Source: Vespa crabro
Lineage: Eukaryota; Arthropoda; Insecta; Hymenoptera; Vespidae
Length of the DNA: 64,000 nucleotides
Direction of reading: 5' to 3'
Assembly (NCBI RefSeq): GCF_910589235.1
Contig: NC_060960.1
Location: forward strand, 7,409,339-7,473,338
Both the position numbers and the translations under genes were made by a program. The notes below the pieces were generated by a model. That model did no database searches and was not told the DNA's origin. It saw only the letters and a list, made by a program, of their open reading frames with translations. Shown one piece after another: positions 1 through 13,200 of the stretch (positions within the stretch are counted from its first letter, which is position 1; each line of letters begins with the position of its first letter).

Positions 1-363
1 ATCGCGATACTTTTTCGTTGTCACGTCACAATTTTCCTTGGCATCGAAGCGAAGCATGAGTTACAGCCTCCGAGCTCCGTATTACTACCTGTCAGATCGA
101 ACTCGCTTACTATGCCTCGGCCAATCATTTATCATCTCATTTTATAGTCAACCGATCTTAAACACCGGTGTTGCCGAAAGCGTTCATTCTTCGTTGGTTC
201 TGGCTAGTCTGTATACTTATAAGCAAGAGAAAACTTGTTGCCGATATCAGAGGAAAAGCTCGTAACTCCGGTTCCGTCTCGATAATCATCGACGTCTCGA
301 TCGAAATGCCAACTTTTCTTTTTTTCTCTTTTTTCTTTATTCTTTTCCTTCTCTTTATTCTTT

Positions 364-365
<2 letters not shown>

Positions 366-396
<31 letters not shown>

Positions 397-397
397 T
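366..397. repeat. (GTT)n array
   Basis: About ten uninterrupted GTT units following a T/C-rich stretch. Confidence 0.9.
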
Positions 398-1621
398 ATC
401 TATCGACCTATCCCTTGCCATACATCATATTCTTGCAATGTATCATATTTAAGGGAACATTTTTGAAACATAGTTTTAAGCGATCTTTGACGAAATAGTT
501 AATAGGGTTAATATCATTCGATAAAAGTGTACGGAACATTTGGAGGGAATTTTTTTTATTTCTATTTTATTTATTTATTTTTTGTTTTCTTTTTTTATTT
601 TTTTTTTTTCTTTTTCTTAATTATTCCTTAATCTTAATAAAACACACAGATACTTTCGCATATTTTTTTTCAAGAAATATTTTTGAAAACGTCGCTATGT
701 ATATTTTTCTTTCTTATGAATATATTCAAGATGGAGAATCAACATTCTTCGTCATTCGTCTCTGTTAAATAATCGAGATGAGTTTCTAAATCTTGCAAGC
801 TTTTGTTCCGTTCAAGTGGACGTTAAAAAAAAAAAAAGAAAAGAAAAAAAGTAAAGAAAAAAGATTTAGTTAATTCCTGAATGAAGATAAAAGATTGTGG
901 AGAAGAGAGGCGCGGCATTTGTGTATGTATATGCACGTACATACGTCATGTGGCGGGGATCACCGCGGGCGGTCCCGTCGTCCTTTCCGCGATAGTATTT
1001 GTCCGCGTGAGCGGCGCGTGGCAATGCTTATCAATCACTTGGATCGACCTACTGTGTTTCTCTGTTACGTTTATGTACATACATACATTTGTAAGTACAT
1101 ACGTTAGTTGTCTCCCTTTGTAATACCGATCGAATTGCCACCGGCAAAGTCGCTCGTAAAGTCTAACGTGCGCATCACTGATTTTTTACTCTCTTCTTCT
1201 TCCTCCTCCTCCTCTTCTTCTTCTTCTTCTTCCGTTCTTTGTCGTTTGGGTGGTCTTTGGAGTTCGAAGCAGCAAGGTGCCAAACTCTATTATTAGAATC
1301 AAGAGTAGGATAGAACCTGCGTGATGGTATGCAGTAGACACTACCGTGAAATTTCTCATACGTGCATCACTCGAATACTAATTAACAATTACGCTTAATC
1401 ACTGTTGACGTTCTGATTATGAGAACATTCTATTAGCATAAGAAAATAGAGATGTATAGTTTAAATTTTTCAAGTGATTTTCGTCGGAATTTTATGAAAA
1501 TTATAAAATAAGTTTTGTCGCGGTATACATCAGTAAAGTTATTGATTATCTCTGTCAGGCGGTAATTGAAAAATAAATAACTTTTTAACTGATAAGTAAG
1601 ATATCCACGTGTGAAGATAAA

Positions 1622-1676
1622 GGCGGGAAAATTGAAAGTGTTAGATCGATCGAATATTTTCAAGAGTTTTCCCGCC
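1622..1676. promoter_or_regulatory. Convergent pair of perfect E2F-type sites in an inverted repeat
   Basis: GGCGGGAAAA (1622-1631) and TTTTCCCGCC (1667-1676) are exact reverse complements. Each matches the E2F consensus TTTSSCGC. Inside them TTGAAA and TTTCAA can extend the pairing around a GATCGATC centre. The match is seen directly; function is inferred. Confidence 0.4.
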
Positions 1677-1880
1677 AACGTAGAAACGGCCATCTATCGA
1701 AATTCAAGGGAATTGAATAGCCGGAAATGTTACGGGAAAACTCGTCAGATGGCGGAGCTCGTTTTATTTGGGGGTGTCCCGCGTAGCAGCTGTTTTCGTG
1801 CTGCCACCTTCAGTCCCCCGCGTAGAGTCAAAGGCGGTACTGACCTGCGCGCTTGTTTCCCCTCTTGCATCGCACTCTTA

Positions 1881-1881
1881 C

Positions 1882-1932
<51 letters not shown>
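1881..1932. repeat. (CT)n array
   Basis: Uninterrupted CT dinucleotides; the reverse strand is a (GA)n GAGA-factor-type tract. Confidence 0.95.
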
Positions 1933-1936
<4 letters not shown>

Positions 1937-2113
1937 GGACTTAACACTGCTCTCGAACTCGGCATGAACGTGCTCCAAGATTTATGGCCCGTATCATGGC
2001 GCGGCATCTAAACGATTATTTGCCGTTAAACGTAAACGGCTTGTAAAAACCGGGCCCTGCATAATAGAGTAAATATAGGCTCGATCTTTGGACTTCGCCG
2101 GGAAATTTATAGA

Positions 2114-2137
2114 TCCACTTAAGATGCTCCACTTAAG
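2114..2137. promoter_or_regulatory. Duplicated NK-2-type homeodomain sites
   Basis: TCCACTTAAG occurs twice, at 2114-2123 and 2128-2137, with a 14-base period. CCACTTAA is the reverse complement of TTAAGTGG, the NK-2/Tinman-type consensus. Confidence 0.3.
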
Positions 2138-3385
2138 TATCGACGCACTGACCACCAACCCTTAACCCGATACCACTGCCTTCGATACGCTCTACCTAAA
2201 GACCCTTCTTCTCATTTTTCTTTCTTTATATCGATCATTTACGCTCCCATATCTTTCGTTTCGTTCACACCCGTTAACCTACCTAACAATGAGATAATGA
2301 TTTGATAATACAAATCACGTTTATTTTTTCGCCAAAAAAGAAAAAAAAGAAAAAAGAGATAAAGATAGATACAAAACACACACACAAAATAACTCAATAC
2401 TTAAGTTATAGAAAATTTAAGAAATTAGATTGAACACACGTAAAAGGATATGATTTCGTATTTTTTTCTTTTTTTTTTTTTCTTTTATAATATCGGTTAA
2501 AGTTCTATATTATATCGTATAATAAAAATTTGATAGGACAACTCATCCAAGGTATGAGACAATTTATTAAGCTGATACGTCATCACCCGACTACGATAGC
2601 CCTACGTTGTTTCCCTCATTGGAAATCAGAAGAGTGAGTTGCAGTATTTGAATAACAAACGATATGCAAATTTACTCACCCCATGGTCGTTTTGACTTCG
2701 ACCGCGGTTTACATACGTACATACGTACTATGCGTCTATGTTATCACCACTGTGTTCGATCATCACGCGACCAGGTATAATTTTCATATCGAGACATGCG
2801 TTAATCAATTTCTCTCTCAAACATTAAATAGATACGATTAATACGTACTATCTCGTATTTTCCATTATCTAGGTAATAATATTATGAGGATAATGAGAAT
2901 TACACACACATACATATCCACATACGCACAGACATGATATATTTTATACACATGTATTTATTTTAATTAGATAATAATAATAGTAATAATAATAATAATA
3001 ATAATAACAATTATTATTATTAATCGAAGTAACTAATGTTAACTTAAACGGTCGTATCTCTTTCGCGTTGCATCTACGTCATAAAATTTGTCGCAACGCG
3101 GGAAAACGAACGGGAATAACTCGTTTTTACGAATTCTTTGTTTCCAGATAATAGGATGCGTGCGGCTAGTGCTTTACGCCGTAGAATCGGACATCGCGTT
3201 TATTGTCATGCAAAGGAAGCTTTTTGTTTCGACGCGAAAGTTACTATGTAAACGAAAATAATGTCAACGGAGTAATATCGTCGTCAATTTATGGCACAAT
3301 CGCTCTCTCTCTCTCTCTCCCTTCTCCAGGTCTCCTCCCCCCACCTCCGCCATGAATTATTATCTCTCATTATTATTGTTGTTAA

Positions 3386-3388
<3 letters not shown>

Positions 3389-3449
<61 letters not shown>

Positions 3450-3470
3450 CATTATTATTATTATTATTAG
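3389..3470. repeat. (TTA)n array
   Basis: Nearly perfect ATT/TTA trinucleotide run with single interruptions. Confidence 0.95.
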
Positions 3471-3653
3471 TATTAAAATAATACAGATAGCCCTCCAGAG
3501 CGAAAGAAACTTCCGTGTCAAGGATACGAATCTTGTTCTTCGTTAAGTCGACAGACATCTTAGAAGTCTGAGCATCAATAGGGAAACCTCTTAATGTTCT
3601 ATTCTTATGTCTTACGGTATCTTCTTCTCTCTATCTCTTTTTCTCCCACCTTC

Positions 3654-3654
<1 letters not shown>

Positions 3655-3710
<56 letters not shown>

Positions 3711-4029
3711 AAGGCAAACTTCGTAGCCCAGGTCCAAGAAGATTTTAATTAAGCCCGCCCTTCCAATGTTTCGTCCGATTGGATGAGCTAATCTCGTTCG
3801 TAGAAAATTTAGGGTTTCCCTTTTACAAAGGACGAGACCGCGTTTAAGCCCATTAACATTTTTTCGCGAAGCTGAAAATTATAACGATACGCGGGTGGAG
3901 ACGATAAATGTGTTTCGTTTGACGTCCCTAAGAATGGATAAATTTTTTCAGGTATAGGTAGAAAAAACGAGAGAGACAGGAGAAAGCGAGAGAGAGAGAG
4001 AGAGATAGATACATAGATAGATAGAGAGG

Positions 4030-4068
<39 letters not shown>

Positions 4069-4078
4069 AAAGAGAGAG
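3655..4078. repeat. (CT)n array and GA-compound array around unique sequence
   Basis: (CT)n at 3655-3708 and a GA/GATA compound at 3990-4078, with unique sequence between them. Confidence 0.9.
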
Positions 4079-4382
4079 GTACGTATTTGTCTTCGATATT
4101 TTCATTGGATTCAAGTCACTACCATTCTGAGTACGATTTCATTAGTCCCGTGTTACATTAAAATTCAATCGTGAGCATTGCGATTTAATTAGTCGACAAG
4201 AAGAAAATGAATCGAGTTATCGTAGTGTTATTAACGAAGCACGAAAATTAATTCAATTTTATTAATCGATCGAATTACTTCGTTAAAAATTTGTTCGATT
4301 TCGAATATTATTCTAAACGTTATCCTTTTACGTTTTCCTTTTTTTTTTCTTTTCTTTTTTTTTTTTTAATTCTTTTTTCGTT

Positions 4383-4426
<44 letters not shown>

Positions 4427-5599
4427 CTGCTTTCTTTTTTTATTTTTTTTTTTTTTAATCTCTCTCTTTTTTTTCTTTCACGAAATAATCTCGTTGAACG
4501 ACGTAACGCTTTGGAGGCGTTCTCGTCGGCATTTTTGTCTATCATCATGGAAGACCATTTGGAACTCGGTACATTAGTAAGTAGTGGGGATGGAAGAAAA
4601 GCAGCACGTCAGGGGATGACATCTAAATCTCCCTTTTCGTTTCACGCTGACTGCCCGCCCTTTTGCTGGCTACGCTTAGAGCTAGAACTCTCCGTATCTG
4701 CCCCCTGCCTTTGAGGGGGTGGGTTTTACGGTACACTCCGTTGCAAAAATTTTCTCAATCTTTTCGACGAAAGTCATTTGAGAATCATCGATGAATAATC
4801 GAAAAACAATGTATCGAATTTTGATGTAACGAAATTATTAACATTTAGAATGTCTGTGGGATATATAAAAAAAATTTCAAATTGTCTTCCGTAAATTTGT
4901 CGTAAAAAGAAAATTTATATATGCGATTACGTCAACGATATAAATGACATTATCATTATTAATAAAATGCAACGAAAAATATATATTTTATAAATGTATG
5001 ATCATTTTTGTGAACAACGGTTTTTTTCGATTTTTTTCTTTTCCTTTTTCTTTTCTCCTTTTTTTTCTTCTTTTTTCTTATTTTTTTTTTTTTTTTTTTT
5101 TTTTTTTCTTAGCAAAAAGAAACTTTCGAAATTATCTTTATTATTATCTTTCAAGGTTTTACGTGGGTCTTATAGATTTCGGTGTCGTTTCACGTAACAT
5201 ACCGAGGCGAGAGGGCCTTTATATTTTTATGGGAGTGAAAGTCGCTTCACTATGAGGGTCGTGCGTCGTTTCGTGAGGGCATTTCACGTCCCTTAAGTTT
5301 CAGCGAGAAAAACGGGAACAATGCCGTAGCTCCGGAGTTTCACTTTTTCCCTACCGACCTAAGGAAAAATAAAGGAAAAAAAACCGAGTGCTTGGTTAGG
5401 GAGAGGCACGTTTCCCTTGAAGAAAACTTAAAAAGTCGATGCACCGAGAAAGAACTCAGTGTTCTTTCGTCTTTCCGTCCGGTAACTTAAATTTCTCGTT
5501 CTTTTCTCTCAGTTTCTCTTTCAAATCCATGAGAACTCTATGAATTATTAATCGCTACGAAACAGGAAACAAAAAAAAAACAAAAAAGACAACAACAAG

Positions 5600-5631
<32 letters not shown>

Positions 5632-6064
5632 AAATAATAATCCTATTATCCTTCCTCATCCTCTCTCGTTCATAGACATGCATATACATATAACTATAAT
5701 CCTTTATAACGCGATATCATTCGGTTAAAATAGAAAGAAAAATACGATTTCTCATTGAATGCCAAATTTATAGTGAAATATCGACAGTGATATAGTCGAT
5801 TTCTGTCTCTTTTATATTTCATCAACGTTTTCACGGAGCAACCCAGAAAAGAAAAGAAAAAATGGAAAGTGAAATATTATATCACCTGTCCGATGTGTGC
5901 GCGTCTCTACGACACTACCTGACAATTTCATTCCCGTCGAAAATTTCGAGGAAAGTCATCAAAAGTGGTGTGGAAGCTCGCCTCGAAGGTTTGGGATCGC
6001 GTTCTATGATTTTACGGATTTGAGAAAGGTTTTTTGGATAAAAGTGAAAAATGTTAGCTTCTAC

Positions 6065-6066
6065 AT

Positions 6067-6122
<56 letters not shown>

Positions 6123-6150
6123 AGAGAGAGCGAGAGAGAGAGAGAGAGTC
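6065..6150. repeat. CA-TA-GA compound microsatellite
   Basis: (CA)n, (TA)n and (GA)n follow one another without gaps. Confidence 0.95.
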
Positions 6151-6452
6151 GAACAGTCGACGAAATCGTGCACGTGTGCAACGCCGGATTCAGCTGCCTC
6201 GTTCGGTTCACGAATGAATTATCGTTCGTTCGGTGCTGGCTCTTTCATTTCCAGTCCGCGCAGTGGTGGATATCTCTCTCTCTCTCTCTCTCTTCTCTGG
6301 CTCTTTTTCTATTTCATTCTCTCTCTTTCTCTCTCACCCTCTTCCTCTTCCATTCTGGTATCGGTCGTGCCGTCAGCAACGCTTTTTCCCATCCCTCTGC
6401 GATTCCTCCTCAACCCTCATTCACTTTACCTCCCTTTCTAACTCCCTCCCAC

Positions 6453-6496
<44 letters not shown>

Positions 6497-7776
6497 CTCT
6501 CTTTTCAACGCAAGATAACGCGACCATCTTCTTTCAAGTTAGTTGCTTGTAGTATTTCACAAAGTTCTACCATTTTTACGTGAACGATATAAATATAATG
6601 AAATGATTATTTAATTCTATACGCGTATCTATAAATGTATCGTTTGAAGTGTTACTTTTATATATGAATAAAAAACAAACGAAAAGTAGAAACAAAAAAA
6701 AAAAGAAAAAGAAAAAAAGAGAAGAACGAAAATAGAGAAGAAAGATAAGCATAGAATCGTTAAAAGAAAGGTAGGCGTTCGTTCCAGGCTGACTCACGAG
6801 CGTATTGATTTGAGTGTACGGAAGAGGAAATCTCTTAACTGTGGTAGGGTGGGGGGATTAGAAGGACGTATCGAAGGGAGAATGGAAGAGAGCCGAAGTA
6901 AGGAAGGAACGATCGAGCGACGGGTGTGTTTTTATTTCGTAGAATCGTTCCCGATCGGACGGTCGAAGGGAAGAGAGAGGGCCCGAAGTAAATTGGAATT
7001 CCGCGACGTAAGAGAACCCAGAAGGAAGGGAAGAAGGCAGGATGGCAGGATGGACTAAAAATATCTATCGATTGGAATTACAGGGGCCACCTTATTCGAT
7101 ATAATTGAGTAATTAATTAATATCATTGCGACATATCGTGAAACTACGGATTTACGCGTGGTTAATTGTTTTAAATCGATTCAATCGATCGAGATTGCCA
7201 TCTCTGAACGAACGAGTTTCTTTTTTTTTTTACTTTTCTCTCTTCTTTTTCTTTTACTATTATTATAATTTGTTTGTCGAGGCAGGATGACCGTTGATCT
7301 TTAATCATATGGATTATACGTTTAGCGAAGGCCAAGAAGATAAACGCTTGAAATGATTTTTTTTTTGTTTATTTCACGTTATAGAAAAACGATGAGGAGA
7401 AAATGACAGCAAATTTCTTGATCTTATCGATTATTGAAATGGAGAATATAAAAAAAATATAGTATAAGATATATATATATATATATTTTTTTTTATTATT
7501 ATATTTTTTTATATATATATATAAAGAAAAAGAAATAAAAAAGGACCTAACAGCGATCTAATTAATAATCTTTTAGTTATAACGAAGCCGCGAAACAGTT
7601 TAGAATATTCGCTAAAGGAAACCAAGATAGTATCTCTATATAGTTAAGAGGTGTTTACAAGTCCGGACAGTGAATCTGTGGGTAAGTGGTAGAGAAGATG
7701 GCAGTAAATATTCCTTGGGCGCACCTCTCCTTTCCACTCTCCGTTCCTATCCGTTTTCTCCCGTTCTTCTCTCTCG

Positions 7777-7811
<35 letters not shown>

Positions 7812-8073
7812 CTCTTGTCTTCTCTTCTCTTTCTCTCTTTCGTTCTCAGTTTCCACCGTGCTCCATCGGTTCCCTAGCCTCCCACAACCGCCCCTTTGCC
7901 AAAGCGAAGTGTAGCTCGCGTCGCGGAATTCCAATTTACCCTTTTCTACCCTTCCTTCGTTCCTTCTTCTTGATCGCGACTCGTGCTTCAAAATGAAAAC
8001 ATTCAATTGATTGCTTCTTGCCCTTATCTTTGCGCCATTCTTTTTCTTTCTCTTCATCTTCATCTTCTTCTTC

Positions 8074-8153
8074 TTCGTCTTCGTCTTCGTCTTCGTCTTC
8101 GTCTTCGTCTTCGTCTTCGTCTTCGTCTTCGTCTTCGTCTTCGTCTTCGTCTA
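8074..8153. repeat. CTTCGT hexanucleotide array
   Basis: About 13 near-perfect copies. It reads as polySer on the plus strand and Asp/Glu on the minus strand, so the frames here are artefacts of the array. Confidence 0.95.
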
Positions 8154-9548
8154 TTTTCATTCCTATTTTTCCTTTCTATTCGTCTAGTCTTCGTAGATAA
8201 AAGGGAAAAGGATGAGAGTGAGGTTCGAATGAGAGAGTTCTCGCGCGAAATGATTTCATTGTTTAATACCGTGTGATTCGGTTCTGATTTATGTAATAGT
8301 CATGGGAATAAACGTTAGAACGTTTCTATTGGCCAATGAATAATTGGATTATACAAATCTTACTTTCAATTCTTGTACATTTTTGATCATTGTAATTTTT
8401 TCTTTTTTTTTTCCTTCTTTCTCCTTTTTTACGTCTTTCGAAGCTTGTAATTTTTTTTCTTTCTTCCTTGTTCTTTTTTTTTTTGCATTTCATAATATTT
8501 ATAAAATTATTGGTTTTTTTTTAAAATGTTCACATTTATTTGGATTAAATTATAAATTACATTTATATAGTATATTATTTCCATTTCTTGATTTATCCTA
8601 TCGTATATCCTATAACTTTTAATGTATTGAAGTGAAGTGGTTAACGCGCGGTCGCGCTTTACTTCATATTCACATATATAAACGCATACATAGACTTCTT
8701 AAGCTCCATAGTTCGATTCACCTGTACAAACCGTCTCGTACTTCTCATCGGTTATAAAGTAAATGTTTGTAGTCGAGGAATGAAACTTCGTCGTAAGACA
8801 ACCTTGACTTCTATCTTTCAACGAAGTACAAACGTTAAATCATCAGATTTTTCGTTCAACTTTATACATATTTTCCGATCGAATGGTTATAGTGGTTCGA
8901 TCGAAAACGTAATCCGTTTTCGATCGATAATCGTAAAAAACAACGGTGTATTTTGTTTACACGAAACGGTGTACTTTATTTAAACCCCCGAATTTATGGC
9001 TGCCAAAACGTCACAAGTAAATATGGCAAAATTTTTACAATTTTTCGCTTTTTCTCTTATATTTTACGTAGGTGCGTATACGGGGACGATTTGATTATTC
9101 GTCATTTTTTTTTTATGGATGCTCGACGTACGCGTTTTCCGTATGCATAAGAAATACGTGACATTGCCTCTCTTTACTAACATATACAAGAGTCGATCGC
9201 ATTTTTCATGGTCTGAACTTGACACAATTCCTGAACCGGTTGCTTGTTCCAGTCCGCTTAACTCTCGTCTTAATGGTTAAACATTCGACCGATAAGCATT
9301 CTTAAATTCTACTTTCTTATAACAACATTTTATATTTCGATAATATTATCACCAATGAGCCGTTTCATTGAGTCCATCTGCGAGATTCTAACTTGATTAT
9401 TTTTTACGAAGTTATGCTGTACGTAATATTATAAAAACATATTACGCTATCAATGTAGATACATACATATATACATAAGATTGATCGATGATAATAAGAT
9501 AACAACGCTTGAGCTCATGTTTGAATTATTAATGCCTACGTATTATCT

Positions 9549-9583
<35 letters not shown>

Positions 9584-10665
9584 ATATATATATATGTATA
9601 TATAAAATACGTATTTAATTCAATATTTCTTTAGAAGCACGAACTGTTTTCCATAAGCACATTCCTCGAAGTTGAGTTTATCAGTGTTGACGACCGGATT
9701 ATCTTTTCCTGGGTGCGGCTTTGCAATACAATTATAAATACAAGCCATTACTTTATTTTCGACCTAAACGTCAGATGATCGTAACATTTGGCATAATTGA
9801 AACTGATAACTCCGAATAGTTATTACCGGAAAATATGTTATATTTGTCATATGAAAAAGAATTTAAACAATCACTTATTCTCGTAGAACAAGAGAAACAT
9901 TTTACAAATTTACACGACTTTCATACAATCCATATGATATTCAAGAAACGTCAAAATCTTTACCGTTGCCGTTTGAAAAAGAACGCGACGAACGATTTTA
10001 GATTTTTAGTGATGAAACTACTCTTAGATGAGTTCTCGCGCAAGGAGAAATATTTGAAGAGAAGCAGTGAAAATAAAAAGAAAAGAAAAAGCCAAGGAAA
10101 AGAAAAAAGAAAAACGAAAAGAAAAAAAAAATTGAAGAGGAAGAGGGGTGACGACGTGTCTTCTTAGGCTTTTCACGATAAAAGTAGAAGCGTGAACTCC
10201 GTTGATGGAAGTGAAACGAGGAAGGAAGATAGATAGAAAAAGAACGTGTAAGAGAGAAAGATAGACATATAGAAGAAGAGAAGAGGAGCGGTGTACTAAG
10301 GCGAATCGCATTTCCTGTGCATCGTCGACGTCTCAGGAGCCGTGTGCTAGATGGTAGAGAAGCCAGAGTCCTCCTACTTTCCTCAAATGTACGAGACTCG
10401 AAGAGGTTCGTTGTAGTAGTAGTAGTAATAGTAATAGTAGTAGTAGTAGGGGAGTACTCTCTGCGGGAGTAGCCGACGGTGGAAGCGAAGCCAGAGAAGT
10501 TTCGCCTCGAGAGCGTGACGGGGGTGGAACGAAGGGTGGCATGCTTCGCTTCGGATGGAACCGACGAGACGACCGGAGGAAGAAGAGAAGGAGAAGGACG
10601 AGGAGAAGGAGGAGGAGGAGGAGGAGATGGACGACGAGGAGGTGAGAGGGAAGTGAACAGGAGAC

Positions 10666-10673
<8 letters not shown>

Positions 10674-10715
<42 letters not shown>

Positions 10716-10716
10716 G

Positions 10717-10752
<36 letters not shown>

Positions 10753-10885
10753 TGCGAGAGGGTGAAAGAGGGTGAAAGAGGGTGGCAAGGGGTACGAGGG
10801 GATGAGCTCGGAGTTGAAGCGATGGCAGAGTATTGATTTAGTGGGTTTCACCGTCTCCTTCTATTTGTCTCTCTCTCTCTCTCCC

Positions 10886-10932
<47 letters not shown>

Positions 10933-10936
10933 TTCT
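10674..10936. repeat. GA/GATA array and opposing CT array
   Basis: GA-rich at 10674-10752 and CT-rich at 10868-10936, separated by about 115 unique bases. The opposed tracts could pair as an imperfect inverted repeat. Confidence 0.9.
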
Positions 10937-11619
10937 GTTCTCGTCCTACGTCTCTCGCGTCTCCTCCGACGGTAGCAGGACCAACGGGAGAGCTAACGTC
11001 GGAGCCCCTCGTTTTTCCAACCTCGACATTTTCTCACCGAGTAACCAACGTGACCGAAGAAACTCCCCAAAACTAATGTACGTTTTCTCGTCTTAATCTT
11101 CTTTTTCTTTTATTATACCGAGAAAGCTTAACCACTTTTATGTCGTCGTTCGCGACTCGTTTCTCGTCAATGAGAAAAATTGAAAACTTTAAAGGACTGT
11201 TTATTTTTCTTCTTTTTTTTTGTTTTTTTTTTCTTTTGTTTTGTTTTTTTTTTTTTTTGTTTTTTATTTAATCGAAACGACAACGATGTAAAAATATTTT
11301 ATCCTATTATTGCTACATACGAAATTGTTTGAATTATTTAATAATTTCTGAATGATCGTTTTAATCGTATCTGATTATGTTGCTGGAACAGTAATTATCT
11401 TTTTGAAATAATTCGAAATAATAATTTGTAATCGGTGAAAAATGAATATTACCATGAATTCATTAGACTTCTATAAAATATATCTAGAGGAGTTCAATGT
11501 TATCGTTTAACCGTTAACTGTTAACTATTTATGCACTCTTGACTGTTCACCGGAACGAAGGACAAATAAACTTTTCGCGTCCACATTTTCTTTCTATTCT
11601 TTTTAATTTTTTCTTTCTT

Positions 11620-11657
<38 letters not shown>

Positions 11658-11837
11658 CATCTACTACGGTTCTTAACTTTCACGTTCCGCATTTCAGAGT
11701 CGCGCATTTTGCGGATGAAAGTTACGCTTGATCGCGCTAGTAAGGATTTACGGACTCATGTGGCCTTGGTTCGTTACGTATTTCTCCCTCTCCCTCCCTC
11801 TCTCTCTTTCTCTTTCTCTTTCCATTTCTAACGTCAA

Positions 11838-11839
<2 letters not shown>

Positions 11840-11887
<48 letters not shown>
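11840..11887. repeat. (AT)n array
   Basis: About 24 uninterrupted TA units. Confidence 0.95.
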
Positions 11888-11890
<3 letters not shown>

Positions 11891-12784
11891 ACGGTCGTAA
11901 CAACAATATTTCTGACCTTATCGTAGAAAAAAACCATCCATAAAACTTCTCGATACTTGGTCGATTTTTAAATCTCAAGTTGGATCAATTAGAAAATCGT
12001 TTAATTGATTTCATATCTATCAATCAATAGAGCAACGACGTTGGATATGTTAAACAATAGAGAAGAAAAAGAAACGATGTCAATCAATCATTACTGTCAA
12101 TAAATATGATCGATAAGTGAATAATTATATTCTCAAGTTAGATAAAATCTAAATGAAATTTTTTTTGTCCTTTTGTTTTTCCTTTTCTTTTTCTTTTTTT
12201 TTTTTTCGTAAGATCTATGAGAGCTAAAAAAGAGAGACGGAAAAATCCATCTGAATAGATATTACATGGATAAACGTAAATAAGAAAATAAAAAAATCGA
12301 ACATAAAAGGAAATATTATTATCGATGCACTTGATAACCGTTACGCACGCGATGTCTCGTTGATGAAAGGCGTTGAAAAAAAGAAAAAGAAAAAGAAAAA
12401 AGAAAAGAGAAAAGAAAAAAGAAATAAAAAGGGAGCAAATAAGAAAGACAAAGAAAAGTAAGGGAAGTGGGATCGTTTCGTCTGAAATTGGTTTGCCGGA
12501 GGAGAAGGAGGATGAAGGAAGAAGATAGGCAGGCATGTAGTAGCTATCTACACGACAGCTGTTTCTAGCTTGCTAAAGTAGAGTAAGAGAAGCAGCAAGC
12601 AGAGCAGGCAAAAGCTCGAAGAGAGGAACCCGATAGAGAGCGCGAAACAGTCCGTTGATCGCTGATTCGTCCAGTCTCGTCCCGATCACAAAGAGCACGG
12701 ACTGGCACCGCCAATGTCCTCGCGCTCGTTCGACTCTCCTACACGTGCTAGTCGGCCTCCTCTGACAATCGGAGGGAACCCTTC

Positions 12785-12832
12785 CCTCTCTCTCTCTCTC
12801 ACTCTTTCACTCTCTCTTTCTATATATATATG

Positions 12833-12873
<41 letters not shown>
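12785..12873. repeat. CT then TA compound array
   Basis: CT-rich at 12785-12820, then TA/TG alternation to 12873. Confidence 0.9.
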
Positions 12874-12875
<2 letters not shown>

Positions 12876-13107
12876 TTTTCTCTGTTAGTCTTATATGCGG
12901 AGGGCAGAGCCAGCCGGTCGCCTCTCACGATCGTAGATATACGTTTAGACGGTCGCCTTGCGAATGTTCAACACCACTCGTGTGCCCAGTGTAGCAACGC
13001 CGCTCGTTCCATCAGGACTGCGTGACCCAGTTCGTTGATGGAGCGCGTGATATCCGCGTGCTGCGCCCTCTCCTCTTTCCTAATGACGCCCAACGGCCAT
13101 CGCTCCT

Positions 13108-13200
13108 TCTTCTTCCTCTTCGTCTTCGTCTTCTTTCTTCTTTTTTCTTTTTTTTTCTTCTTCTTCTTCTTCTTCTTCTTCTTCTTCTTCCTCTTTTTCT
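13108..13200. repeat. (TTC)n-rich tract
   Basis: TTC/TCT trinucleotides with T runs. Confidence 0.9.

Larger units (their letters stand above)
1..3350. other. Noncoding upstream DNA with simple repeats
   Basis: No gene is recognised. The stretch holds a GTT array (366-397), T-rich DNA (540-620), a GC-richer block with TTATCAATCA (about 940-1060), a TTC/TCC array (1193-1230), a convergent pair of E2F-type sites (1622-1676), a CT array (1881-1932), duplicated NK-2-type sites (2114-2137), a short ATA array (2970-3006) and an inverted repeat CGCGTTGC/GCAACGCG (3064-3100). Whether it lies inside an Antp intron or in the Ubx-Antp spacer cannot be told. Confidence 0.6.
3480..7620. other. Noncoding DNA between microsatellites
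   Basis: No coding signal is seen. Non-repetitive blocks at about 4500-4740 (with a CCCCCTGCCTTTGAGGGGG hairpin near 4700) and 5160-5480 (TTTTTATGGGAGTGAAAG near 5224) are the parts most likely to be functional. The rest is CT/GA tracts, poly-T (about 5079-5107), an AAC array (5590-5631), a CA-TA-GA compound repeat (6065-6150) and AT-rich filler. A possible weak recursive-splice-like site, TTTTTTCAG|GTATAG, is at 3951/3952. Confidence 0.55.
7621..12540. other. Noncoding DNA, repeat rich
   Basis: The region holds a perfect donor-like GTAAGT near 7682 and a PHO-like AAGATGGC at 7695-7702 beside CT tracts. It also has a hexanucleotide CTTCGT array (8074-8153), TA and CA arrays (9550-9610), and a block of GA and CT tracts (10674-10936) around unique sequence (10320-10660, 10970-11080). 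An (AT)n array lies at 11840-11887. I see no protein gene; basic Lys-rich or Ser/Leu-rich frames here are repeat translations. Confidence 0.55.

Noticed and set aside
3951..3952. Further recursive-splice-like sites (3951, 9071, 32423)
   Set aside because: The acceptors are acceptable but the abutting donors (GTATAG, GTGCGT, GTAGAT) are weak; clearly inferior to the site at 15165.
7936..8200. PolySer, Arg-Leu and Asp-Glu frames
   Set aside because: Three reading frames of one CTTCGT hexanucleotide array.
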